From Rhodospirillales bacterium (GTDB lineage: Bacteria; Pseudomonadota; Alphaproteobacteria; UBA828), in contig JAPPNV010000360.1 in NCBI GenBank assembly GCA_028818565.1, positions 1 through 37,625 on the forward strand: a DNA stretch of 37,625 nt, given 5' to 3'. The position numbers were made by a program, and so were the translations under genes. Shown one piece after another: positions 14,603-21,700 of this stretch. Position 1 is the stretch's first letter. Each line of letters opens with the position of its first letter. Under the pieces are notes generated by a model, which was not told the origin of the DNA, ran no database searches, and saw nothing but the letters and a program-made list of their open reading frames with translations.

Positions 14603-15577
14603 CTAGGCCACCGCGTCGCGCCAGAGGTAGCCGGCGCGGCTGTAGGCCACCAGCTCGTTGACGCATTCGCTGACCTTGACGACGGTCGAGCCGCGATTGA
14701 CACCGCGCGCTGGCTCTTCGTAGGTGCCGACTTGCAGCCCGCCGAGAGCATCGGCGGTCCAGCAGAACTTGGGCATCCGATCGCGGGCCGACGCCATGTC
14801 GCGGCGCACGTGAATGGCGCAGGCGTGCTTGCCCCAGAGGCGGGCGAAGGTGTCCTCCTGGCCGCGCTTGGCGCTCTGGTACCAGGCCATACCGACCAGC
14901 ACGCGGTCGACCTCGAAGAGCTCGGCCACCGCCTCCTTCACGACGATGCCGGAGGCCTGGTCGCCGGCGCCGGTGGCCGCCACCGCTTCGACGATTTTCG
15001 GGTGCTGGCGAAGCGCGGTCCACACCTTCTGCCCGAACACCAGCGTGTTGGGGCGCACGAGAGGCACGTCGAGGGCCTCCAGGATCGCCTTGCGCGGGTT
15101 CGAGCTGGCGTGGCTCCACTGCGCGTTGCCGTTGAGCGTGGCGGAGTGGCCGGTCGCGTAACTGGAGGCGGTGGTTACCAGGTCGGCCACGCGCCTCTCG
15201 CGTGCGAGCTTTACCAGCTCGGCGGTCGAGATCGCGGCCTGCTCCAGCGGGTCGTAGGCGACCTCCTGGGCGCGCGCCTCCTCGATGTCGCGGGAGGGGA
15301 CCGGGTCCTCGAGGCCGTAGTCCACGACGCTCGCGGTGGTGTCGGTGGCACCGAACTCGACCTGATTGAGGCGGCCTGCGCGTGATGCCCGCACGTCCGG
15401 GATGGTGAGCAGATCCTCCTCGGTGAGCGTGGTGTAGGTGAACTTGTAGCCGGTGCGGACGCGCGGGCAGACCTCGTCGGCTATCAGGCCGGTTGGCATC
15501 GCCGCCTGCGCGATCTGCGTGAGCCGGGTCTGGACCTCGTAGGGGCCGGAAGCGAGCTGGGTGGTGTTCAGATCCAT
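14603..15577 (-). CDS. Major capsid protein
   Basis: A 324-residue head protein. Features: MPTGLIADEVCPRVRTGYKF, YTTLTEEDLLTIPDVRASRAGRLNQVEFGATD with the long strand-loop of HK97-fold capsids, PVPSRDIEEA, TLNGNAQW-type core, PNTLVFGQKVWTALRQHPKIVEAV, VLVGMAWYQSAKRGQE and the closing VVKVSECVNELVAYSRAGYLW. This variety is common in Mu-like and other temperate alphaproteobacterial phage heads. The start has GGGAAT close to the ATG. The upstream gene (10-base gap) is the DUF2190 decoration protein and before that the protease, the normal head assembly order. The N-terminus is short and has no obvious delta domain; the scaffold seems to be the gpI-like gene. Confidence 0.85.
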   Translation of the reverse strand: MDLNTTQLASGPYEVQTRLTQIAQAAMPTGLIADEVCPRVRTGYKFTYTTLTEEDLLTIPDVRASRAGRLNQVEFGATDTTASVVDYGLEDPVPSRDIEEARAQEVAYDPLEQAAISTAELVKLARERRVADLVTTASSYATGHSATLNGNAQWSHASSNPRKAILEALDVPLVRPNTLVFGQKVWTALRQHPKIVEAVAATGAGDQASGIVVKEAVAELFEVDRVLVGMAWYQSAKRGQEDTFARLWGKHACAIHVRRDMASARDRMPKFCWTADALGGLQVGTYEEPARGVNRGSTVVKVSECVNELVAYSRAGYLWRDAVA

Positions 15578-15587
15578 GGTGATTCCC

Positions 15588-15944
15588 TCAGTGAAGGCCA
15601 GGGGCGAGCAGAACCTGGCCGATGTCGCCGGCGGCGCCGGAAACCTCGGCGACGCCGATGACGCGGTTGCCGTCGGCGGCGGTTACCGCCTTGCCGTCGC
15701 CATCTGCGGTGAGCAGCGCGCCGCGCGCGACGTTGGCGCCGTATTCGATGTCGGCGATGCCGGCGCGGGCGATCTCGACCCGCCCGCCCGACGCCGCAGA
15801 CGCCCGGCCTGAGACCCCGACATGGGCGTCACCGGCTGCGGCAGACTGCACCACCTTGCCGTCGACGTCGCCGTACTTGACGATCCGGTGCGGGGCGACA
15901 GCGCTGCCGGCATCCGCCGCCCGCCACATCAGCACATGACTCAT
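15588..15944 (-). CDS. DUF2190 capsid decoration (cement) protein
   Basis: A 118-residue, small-residue-rich protein with the repeated beta pattern of DUF2190 proteins: VKYGDVDGKVVQSAAAGDAHVGVSG, VEIARAGIADIEYGANVARGALLTADGDGKAVTAADGN and VIGVAEVSGAAGDIGQVLLAPG (shown here only as shape). Such proteins decorate the capsid surface and stabilise the expanded head. The ATG overlaps the stop of the protease gene by four bases, implying translational coupling. The length matches the family. The call is by pattern and by the capsid context, which I consider good. Confidence 0.8.
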   Translation of the reverse strand: MSHVLMWRAADAGSAVAPHRIVKYGDVDGKVVQSAAAGDAHVGVSGRASAASGGRVEIARAGIADIEYGANVARGALLTADGDGKAVTAADGNRVIGVAEVSGAAGDIGQVLLAPGLH

Positions 15945-17194
15945 TGTGTTCCTCCTTCGGTGCCGAGCCCGCGCTTGGCGCGCGCCCGGTCGACGGCCTC
16001 GGCGGGGGTGAGCGACACGCCCCTCTCCGCCTCCGCCGCCATCAATGCGCGGGCCTCGGCAGCGATCCGCTCGCTGTCCTTGCCCGCATTCTCGTGAGTG
16101 GCCGCGAACGCCGCGGCGCCCGGCACCGGGCCGCCCGCGAGCGACCGGTAATCCACGCGCCTGGGCAGGCCCTCGATGAACCGCTCCAGAATGGCGACAG
16201 GCCGCTTGCGCTCCTCGCCGCCCGAGGCCGACGCGAAGGCGATGGTGACGTGCTCACCTTCCGCGCCCTCGTCGCCGTCGTCCCGTTCGTCGCCGAGCGC
16301 CGCGAGCAGCGCGACCAGCGCCGCCCGCTCCGAAGGCAGGACACGACCCGCTTCCACATGGGGCGCGATCACCGCCTCGGCCGCTCGCCGCCTGTCGTCG
16401 GCCACCGCCGCCGCCTCGCGCGCCAGCAGGTCCGCCTCCCGCGCCGTGAGCCTTGTTTCTCTCTCGGCGAGCGCTGTTTCTTGTTCGTTCATTTCCCTCA
16501 AGCGCCGGGCGTTCGCTCCGCTCGCTTGGCTCCGCGCGCGTGGCCGCGCGACGCTTCGCGCCATTCGGCGCGGCGCGCGGTTGTGCGCTTCGGGCCGCTC
16601 CGCAGCCTCGCTCTCCTCGGCCGCCGCATCATCGGTGGCTTCGTGGCCGTCTTCTTCAGCCTCTCCCCGCGCCCGGAGCGCGCGGAGCGGGACGAGGCCA
16701 TTGCCGTCTTCGTCCCCTCTCGGTTCCGGGGCGCGGAGAGAGTCAGGGTGTGCTTCGGATTGGTCCTGTGGGGTCTCGTCGGCGCTGTCGGCGAAGGCGA
16801 TCACCGTCTCCGGCACGGATGCGAAGCAGGTGGGAGCAAGCCCCGGCACCGCGGGCGCGCGGCCGCCGAGGAATCCAAGATGGCGCAGAGTGTCGCCCTG
16901 GAGCGCGATCGAGCGGCCGGCGTAGCGCCCAGCCTCGACCGCCTCGCGAAAGGGCGCGGCAATGTCGCGCAGCTTCGCCTGGAGCCGGTCGCCTGTGCGG
17001 CGCAGGCCGTCGATCCAGGCGAAGGCCGGGGCGTCCGCTTCCGGATGGCCGACGACGACGGGCGCAGGGTCGGCGGCGGCGTGGGCGGCAACGATGCGAT
17101 CGAGGCGGGCCTCGTCGATCGCCACCTCGCAGCCGGCGATGTCGCGCCAGGTGCCGGCACGGCAGATGTCGATCCAGCCGTCGAGCGCGCTCAT
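15941..17194 (-). CDS. Mu gpI-like head protease/scaffold with in-frame A element
   Basis: A 417-residue protein. Residues 1-130 match gpI-type head proteases/scaffolds: VVVGHPEADAPAFAWIDGLRR, GDRLQAKLRDIAAPFREAVE, GRYAGRSIAL, LRHLGFLGGRAPAVPGL. An acidic linker with many Glu, Asp and Ala residues follows. Palindromic element A4 (about residues 198-235) interrupts that linker and is read in frame as a basic RPRARSQASG-type stretch. After it comes a coiled scaffold part (ALAERETRLTAREADLLARE) and a C-terminal RVDYRSLAGGP and AEAVDRARAKRGLG. In Mu, the same gene yields scaffold Z from an internal start; the ATG at the end of A4 (MNEQET) might play that part. The stop overlaps the DUF2190 start. 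Confidence 0.8.
   Translation of the reverse strand: MSALDGWIDICRAGTWRDIAGCEVAIDEARLDRIVAAHAAADPAPVVVGHPEADAPAFAWIDGLRRTGDRLQAKLRDIAAPFREAVEAGRYAGRSIALQGDTLRHLGFLGGRAPAVPGLAPTCFASVPETVIAFADSADETPQDQSEAHPDSLRAPEPRGDEDGNGLVPLRALRARGEAEEDGHEATDDAAAEESEAAERPEAHNRAPRRMARSVARPRARSQASGANARRLREMNEQETALAERETRLTAREADLLAREAAAVADDRRRAAEAVIAPHVEAGRVLPSERAALVALLAALGDERDDGDEGAEGEHVTIAFASASGGEERKRPVAILERFIEGLPRRVDYRSLAGGPVPGAAAFAATHENAGKDSERIAAEARALMAAEAERGVSLTPAEAVDRARAKRGLGTEGGTQ
16489..16600. repeat. Palindromic element, family A, copy A4 (in frame in protease gene)
   Basis: Shares ATTTCCCTCA, GCGCCGGGCG, TCGCTCCGCTCGCTTGGCTC and an inner hairpin (GCGCC-ATTC-GGCGC) with copies A1-A3. The terminal CCGGGCC hairpin is degraded here, leaving only CGGGCC-like traces near 16590. 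It has no stop codon in the protease frame, so the host gene remains open across it. Confidence 0.75.
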
Positions 17195-17385
17195 GCGCGG
17201 CCCCAGTTCGCGCTAATGGCGCGCGGTATGGGAGCGCCAGAGACGCGCTGAGTCTGAGTGGAATCCGCACGCGCGCGGCATCGATGAGCCGCGCCTTGTG
17301 CAGGGCGGTGGGGGAGCGGGGGAGCGTTGAGAGCGTTCATGGCGCGGACCATGCCTCGCAGCGTCCCGCCTGTGCACCGCACCAT
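17191..17385 (-). pseudogene. Possible C-terminal remnant of the gene upstream of the protease
   Basis: An open frame of 64 codons whose TGA overlaps the protease ATG (ATGA), as most real neighbours in this operon do. Only its last 25 or so codons (ending RAISANWGRA) look compositionally usual, and no domain can be named. It would be the trace of a lost portal- or F-type gene. It may equally be an accident. Confidence 0.25.
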
Positions 17386-17591
17386 GGTCCGGGGTGTCAG
17401 CGAATCACTGGAGACTCACTATCCGCGCGCTTCGTCCCGCCGCCTCGTGGGTTGTGAATGAGTGTCGCGCAAGCAACGCCGCCGAGCATCTCGACCGGCT
17501 GCCGGGGGGACGGAGGTGAATGCTCTCGTCGGGGTCTCGACTGCGGAAAATGGGCACCACCACATTGCGGGCGGCACCGGCGGCGCTGGAG
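17386..17591. other. Gene-poor junction upstream of the virion operon
   Basis: About 200 bases (400 counting from 17195) with no credible gene. Short open frames on both strands have skewed composition and poor starts. I see no terminase, portal or integrase trace, no tRNA, and no clear attachment site. It is GC-rich, in contrast to the AT-rich stretch further right. Confidence 0.5.
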
Positions 17592-17882
17592 CTACGGCTT
17601 CAGCGGCTCGACAATAACGCGACGACGTCCGCGTCGGATCAGATAGCCGCCCCGCGGGATTGCCAGCGTGCCATCCCGGACGAACGGCCACAGCGCATCG
17701 ACGATCAATGCGGCGTCATGGTCCTCCTCGACCACCTCAGGCTGCGGCTGCGTGGCGAACCAAGCGGCGAACGCGCGCTCGCCGATCTCGTCACCCACAG
17801 ATCTGCGCAGCGTGTCGAGCTTGCGTTTCTGCCCCTTTGTAAGCGTGCTTTCGTCGATCCTGGGCGAAGACCGTCTTGCCAT
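17592..17882 (-). CDS. Small hypothetical protein (96 aa), strong ribosome site
   Basis: A 96-residue basic protein, unrecognised. It starts MARRSSPRIDESTLTKGQKR, has a helical middle (LRRSVGDEIGERAFAAWFA), then ALWPFVRDGTLAIPRGGYLIRRGRRRVIVEPLKP, with the last third rich in Arg and aromatic strand residues. I chose the ATG at 17882, not the longer frame to 17939, because GGAGG lies seven bases before it. It is transcribed leftwards towards the virion operon and could be a host gene at the boundary or a phage regulatory relic. The DNA just upstream is AT-rich with a candidate promoter. No function is claimed. Confidence 0.6.
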   Translation of the reverse strand: MARRSSPRIDESTLTKGQKRKLDTLRRSVGDEIGERAFAAWFATQPQPEVVEEDHDAALIVDALWPFVRDGTLAIPRGGYLIRRGRRRVIVEPLKP

Positions 17883-17924
17883 AAACCCGCCTCCGAGGAA
17901 CTTAAGCGAATCGGTTCTACACAG

Positions 17925-18125
17925 TTGTATATCATACATATTGTCGATCTAAAGCATCGATTAAATCAATATGTTTAGCTAGCATGTCAACGGTGATTGT
18001 AGGCATATTGAGGATGTATTCAACCAAAAAACTCATAGCACACTTTGACAATAGAGAATTTTGGTCTGGCGATGATACACACGTCTGTCGTCGACATAAC
18101 AATTGGTAACTAGTATAACGTTATT
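17925..18125. other. AT-rich intergenic island
   Basis: About 200 bases of clearly lower GC than anything around it. It contains the near-palindrome GTATATCATAC near 17930 and the perfect palindrome ATAACGTTAT at 18115-18124, just past the stop of the SDR gene. No open frame of useful length. It may be regulatory or a scar of an insertion or excision event. Confidence 0.45.
17962..17990 (-). promoter_or_regulatory. Candidate promoter for the 96-aa gene
   Basis: On the minus strand TTGACA (17990-17985), a 17-base spacer, then GATTTA (17967-17962). The -35 is a perfect consensus and the -10 is weak. It lies in an AT-rich stretch about 80 bases upstream of the ATG at 17882. Confidence 0.35.
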
Positions 18126-18906
18126 GTGCGGTCCATCCGCCATCTATTAGGAGGCTTGCACCCGTTATCAGGCCGGCCGCATCGCTCGCCAAAAACACGA
18201 CAGCCCCCATAATATCGGGAAGCTCGCCAAGGCGGCGGAGCGCAATACGGTTCAGCGTGTCTTCCTTGAACGCCGAGTCTTCAAGAAAAGGCCGGGTCAT
18301 GGGGGTCGAAATAAAGGTCGGACCAATGGCATTAACCCGGATGTTATGCGGGGCCAAATCCATCGCCATTGCCTTGGTCATGCCCTCGATAGCATGCTTG
18401 GTGGCGCAGTAGACCGTGCGCCGCGGCCCGCCGACATGACCCATCTGCGAGGACATATTGATGATGACGCCGCCCCGCTTCGCGGCGACCATCTCTCGTG
18501 CCACCGCCTGCGCACAGAAATAGGCGCCGCGCACGTTAATCCCCATCACGGCGTCGAAGTCTTCCACCGTCACGTCGAGCAGCGATGCCGGGCGATTGCC
18601 GCCGGCGTTGTTGACGAGAATATCGACGGGACCCAATGCCGCGAGCGCTTCCGCTGTCCGCTCGACGTCGGCGATATCGAGAGCGAGCGTCTTCGCCGTC
18701 CCGCCCTCCGCCGCGATCTCGTCCGCGACCCGCTCCAGCGCGTCTTGGCCCCGCGCCGCGAGCACGACGTGGGCGCCGGCCTCGGCAAGCGCGGCGGCGC
18801 AGGCGCGGCCGAGGCCGCGGCTTGCACCGGTGACGAGCGCCCGCTTGCCGTCAAGCCGGAATGTTGGCGTCTTCGGCAGCGCGTCGTCTGCTGCAGGATC
18901 AGGCAA
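18121..18906 (-). CDS. SDR family oxidoreductase (partner of HpsN-like enzyme)
   Basis: A 261-residue classical SDR with [10 protein letters not shown], an Ala-Arg pair after strand 2 that suggests NADP use, [10 protein letters not shown], a Ser in INMSSQMG and the catalytic YCATK. The C-terminus ends with [13 protein letters not shown]. The start is not certain: the longer frame to 18978 overlaps the upstream gene by 80 bases. I chose TTG at 18906, which overlaps the HisD-like stop by eight bases and puts the usual short leader before the fold. With the HisD-family enzyme upstream it forms an operon; in dihydroxypropanesulfonate catabolism the HpsN partner HpsO is also an SDR, which makes that function possible but unproved. 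Confidence 0.8.
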   Translation of the reverse strand: MPDPAADDALPKTPTFRLDGKRALVTGASRGLGRACAAALAEAGAHVVLAARGQDALERVADEIAAEGGTAKTLALDIADVERTAEALAALGPVDILVNNAGGNRPASLLDVTVEDFDAVMGINVRGAYFCAQAVAREMVAAKRGGVIINMSSQMGHVGGPRRTVYCATKHAIEGMTKAMAMDLAPHNIRVNAIGPTFISTPMTRPFLEDSAFKEDTLNRIALRRLGELPDIMGAVVFLASDAAGLITGASLLIDGGWTAQ

Positions 18907-20188
18907 GGTTCTTGCCGCCGTAGCGGCGCACGCGGATATCCGCCTGCTCCTTGTGCCCGGCGAAGCCTTCGAGGGCACAGAGCCTGGAGCAGTACTCGCC
19001 GACGATCGTCGAGGCCTCGTCGGTCAGCACCCGCTGGTAGGTGCAGGTCTTGAGGAACTTGCCGACCCAGAGGCCGCCCGTGTAACGCGCCGCCTTGCGT
19101 GTCGGCAGCGTATGATTGGTACCGATCACCTTGTCGCCGTAGGAGACGTTGGTGCGGGGGCCCAGGAAGAGCGCGCCGTAGTTGGTCATGCGCTCGAGGA
19201 ACCAGTCCGCGTCCTCGGTCATCACCTGCACGTGCTCGGCAGCGATCTCGTCCGCCACTGCCACCATCTCGTCGAGCGTGTCGCAGACGATCACCTGGCC
19301 GTAGTCGCGCCACGCCTGGCCCGCGATCTCGGCCGTCGGCAGGATGCCGAGTTGACGCTCTACCTCGGCCATGGTCTGGCGGGCGAGGGTCTCGGAGTTG
19401 GTCAGCAGGGTCGCCGGCGAGGTCGGCCCGTGCTCGGCCTGGCCCAGAAGATCGGCGGCGCACAGCTCGCCGTCCACGGTCTCATCGGCGATCACCAGGG
19501 TCTCGGTCGGCCCGGCCAGCAGGTCGATGCCGACGCGGCCGAAGAGCTGGCGCTTGGCCTCCGCCACGAAGGCGTTGCCGGGACCCACCAGCATGTCCAC
19601 CTGCTCGATGCTGCCAGTGCCGAGCGCCATGGCACCCACTGCCTGGATGCCGCCCAGCACGTAGATCTCGTCGGCGCCCGCGAGATGCTGGGCTGCGACG
19701 ATGGCGGGCGCGGGACTGCCCTCGAACGGCGGCGCGCAGGTCGCGATGCGCTCGACGCCCGCCACCTTGGCCGTTACCACCGACATGTGGGCGGACGCCA
19801 CCATAGGGTACTTGCCGCCCGGCACGTAGCAGCCGACCGCGCCCACCGGGATATTCCTGTGGCCAAGCACCACGCCCGGCAGGGTCTCGACCTCGACATC
19901 CTGCAACGCGTCGCGCTGCGCCTGCGCGAAGTTGCGAATTTGCTCCTGGGCAAAGAGGATATCCTTACGGTCCTGCTCCGGCACCCGGTCCAGGCATGCG
20001 TCGATCTCGGCCTCGCTCAGACGAAAGTCGTCGCGCTCCCAGTTGTCGAACTTGATCGACATCTCGCGCACGGCCGCATCGCCCCGTTTCGCGATGTCGT
20101 TCAACGCGTCTTCCACGACGCGGCGGACCTTCTCGTCGGCCTCCGCTGCTTCGGCATCGCTGATGCCGGTCTTTAGACATCGAGGCAT
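18899..20188 (-). CDS. Histidinol dehydrogenase family protein, HpsN-like
   Basis: A 429-residue enzyme of the HisD family. [51 protein letters not shown] and the zinc-site GQAEHG are intact, as is GTNHTLPT. The substrate end differs from true His[18 protein letters not shown] replaces the usual phenolic-His segment. That variant, and an SDR rather than other his genes beside it, fit sulfopropanediol 3-dehydrogenase HpsN, which oxidises R-2,3-dihydroxypropane-1-sulfonate to sulfolactate with two NAD. No his genes are in the window. I chose the ATG at 20188 (MPRCLKTG), because the longer frame reaches into the neighbouring gene. The family is certain, the HpsN call moderate. Confidence 0.75.
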   Translation of the reverse strand: MPRCLKTGISDAEAAEADEKVRRVVEDALNDIAKRGDAAVREMSIKFDNWERDDFRLSEAEIDACLDRVPEQDRKDILFAQEQIRNFAQAQRDALQDVEVETLPGVVLGHRNIPVGAVGCYVPGGKYPMVASAHMSVVTAKVAGVERIATCAPPFEGSPAPAIVAAQHLAGADEIYVLGGIQAVGAMALGTGSIEQVDMLVGPGNAFVAEAKRQLFGRVGIDLLAGPTETLVIADETVDGELCAADLLGQAEHGPTSPATLLTNSETLARQTMAEVERQLGILPTAEIAGQAWRDYGQVIVCDTLDEMVAVADEIAAEHVQVMTEDADWFLERMTNYGALFLGPRTNVSYGDKVIGTNHTLPTRKAARYTGGLWVGKFLKTCTYQRVLTDEASTIVGEYCSRLCALEGFAGHKEQADIRVRRYGGKNLA

Positions 20189-20258
20189 ATGAATTCCTGC
20201 CCTGTCTTGCGCGCCTTGCGGTGCAAGGCCCGGCATGCGACCGGATGACGCCCCGGAC

Positions 20259-20543
20259 TCAGGTCTCGACTGTGACCCCCCGCCAGAAGGCGACATGGTT
20301 GCGGATATTCTCGGCCGCCGGCTTGGGGTCGGGGTAATACCACGCGGCATCGGCATTGCGCGCGCCGTCGACTTCGACCGTGTAGTAATGGGCCGTGCCC
20401 TTCCAGCCGCAGATCGTCGTCGTCTCACTCGGCGTGAGGAACGCGCGGTTCACGGCCTCCGGCGGGAAATAGACGTTGCCCTCCACGCCCTCCCACGTCC
20501 CGGACTCTGCGATGACCTGCCCCTGCCAGAGTGCGCGCGCCAT
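20259..20543 (-). CDS. DUF427 domain protein
   Basis: A 94-residue protein with the complete DUF427 pattern: [74 protein letters not shown]. These small beta-rich proteins are common in Alphaproteobacteria and Actinobacteria and their activity is not known. The conserved CxWKGxAxYY turn is the family hallmark. It is alone on its strand between the HpsN-like and MaoC genes (gaps of 70 and 27 bases), so co-transcription with MaoC (upstream) is possible. Confidence 0.85.
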   Translation of the reverse strand: MARALWQGQVIAESGTWEGVEGNVYFPPEAVNRAFLTPSETTTICGWKGTAHYYTVEVDGARNADAAWYYPDPKPAAENIRNHVAFWRGVTVET

Positions 20544-20570
20544 GTCCGCTCTCCTCGTGCCGCTCGCCGC

Positions 20571-21008
20571 CTACGCCTGCGGCACCCACTTGATGATGTG
20601 CTGCGCCACGGCGACGGTCTCGCCGCGCTGATTGACCACCTCGATGTCGGAGAGCGCGCGGCGGCGCTCCTCGTCCACCTCGGCGACCGTGTAGGTCACG
20701 CTTACCGTATCGTTGATGTAGACCGGTGCGGTGAAGCGAATTCGATCGTAGCCGAGGGAGACGGGGGTCTCGTCGCCTCCCCTCTCATCGCACCGCGCGA
20801 TCATCATGGTGGACGTCGTCGACATGAACCCGACCAGCAGCGCCCCGTGGGCGATGCGGTGCCCGTAGGACGTCTCGGCCATGTAATGCTCGTTCACGTG
20901 CAGGCCGTTCAGATCGCCGGTAATGCCCGCGAACAGGTAGACGTCGCTTTCGCCGACGGTCTTGGAAAACGTGACCCGCTCGCCGACGCTCACGTGGAAG
21001 TCGGTCAT
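20571..21008 (-). CDS. MaoC-like hot-dog dehydratase
   Basis: A 145-residue hot-dog protein of the MaoC family. The hydratase motif is present: YLFAGITGDLNGLHVNEHYM carries the D...N...H catalytic set (Asp and His of the R-hydratase motif), followed by AHGALLVGFMS. The C-terminal strands VSVTYTVAEVDEERR and AVAQHIIKWV complete the fold. Members hydrate enoyl-CoA thioesters with R stereochemistry. The acyl chain and pathway cannot be read, and no thiolase or acyl-CoA synthetase gene lies next to it. Its neighbours are DUF427 and a nitroreductase on the same strand. Confidence 0.85.
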   Translation of the reverse strand: MTDFHVSVGERVTFSKTVGESDVYLFAGITGDLNGLHVNEHYMAETSYGHRIAHGALLVGFMSTTSTMMIARCDERGGDETPVSLGYDRIRFTAPVYINDTVSVTYTVAEVDEERRRALSDIEVVNQRGETVAVAQHIIKWVPQA

Positions 21009-21076
21009 GCCGTGCTCCGAGATCGATCAGCCGGTCTTCGCGCGGGCGGCGCTAGTGCCTGTGCGGGCAGAATCCG

Positions 21077-21673
21077 TCAGTAGCCAGCGGGCTGGCCCCA
21101 GCGGTCGGCGAAAATGTACTCATTGAAGGGACGCCGCGTGCGCGCGCCCAACTCCATCTCGCGGAGGTCTTCGGGCAGCGAGTTCGGGTCCCCGGGATAG
21201 CCGACGGCGATCCCGGTCACGGGATCGAAGCCCTCCGGCACACCATAGACCTCCCGGATCTTGTCTGCCTCGATGCCCGCCATCTGATGGGTCGCGTATC
21301 CGAGCTCCGTGGCCTGCAGGACGAGCTGGCAGGCCGTGAGGCCGACGTCGTGAACGCAGCAGCTGTTGGGCGAATCGTTATGATCGAAAGTTCGCTTGGT
21401 CACGGTGAGGATGAGCAGCGAGGCGTTCCGCGCCCACACCTGGTTGCCGGGCACCAGGCAGTCAAGCAGCTGCGCGAACCGTTCCTCCTGGTCCCTGGTC
21501 GCGACCAGGAAGTGCCAGGGCTGCTGGTTGAAGCTTGACGCCGCCCAGCGCGCGGCCTCCAGAATCGTGAGGATATCCGCGCGGGGCATGGGGCGCGGGT
21601 CGAACGCGCGCGGGCTCCAGCGTTGCTTCATTGCCTCGTTGATCGGGTGATCGGCCAGCGCCGGCTTCTCCAT
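21077..21673 (-). CDS. Nitroreductase family protein
   Basis: A 198-residue flavin oxidoreductase. N-terminal RWSPRAFDPRPM, then the FMN-binding AARWAASSFNQQPWHFLVATRD, the dimer helix region with VHDVGLTACQLVLQATELGYATHQMAGI and the C-terminal VTGIAVGYPGDP. In place of the common SxxxxQPW the SSFNQQPW form is kept, as expected. The family reduces nitroaromatics, quinones or other electrophiles with NAD(P)H; the true substrate is unknown. The 27-base gap to the tolC gene and the same direction suggest a shared transcript, though tolC itself belongs to the pcm-rhodanese group upstream. Confidence 0.87.
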   Translation of the reverse strand: MEKPALADHPINEAMKQRWSPRAFDPRPMPRADILTILEAARWAASSFNQQPWHFLVATRDQEERFAQLLDCLVPGNQVWARNASLLILTVTKRTFDHNDSPNSCCVHDVGLTACQLVLQATELGYATHQMAGIEADKIREVYGVPEGFDPVTGIAVGYPGDPNSLPEDLREMELGARTRRPFNEYIFADRWGQPAGY

Positions 21674-21700
21674 GTCCTTACTCTCCCGCGTCCATAACGA

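Noticed and set aside
18899-20188. Histidine biosynthesis gene hisD
   Set aside because: The family is right but the substrate region and the SDR neighbour fit an HpsN-type enzyme better; no other his gene is near.
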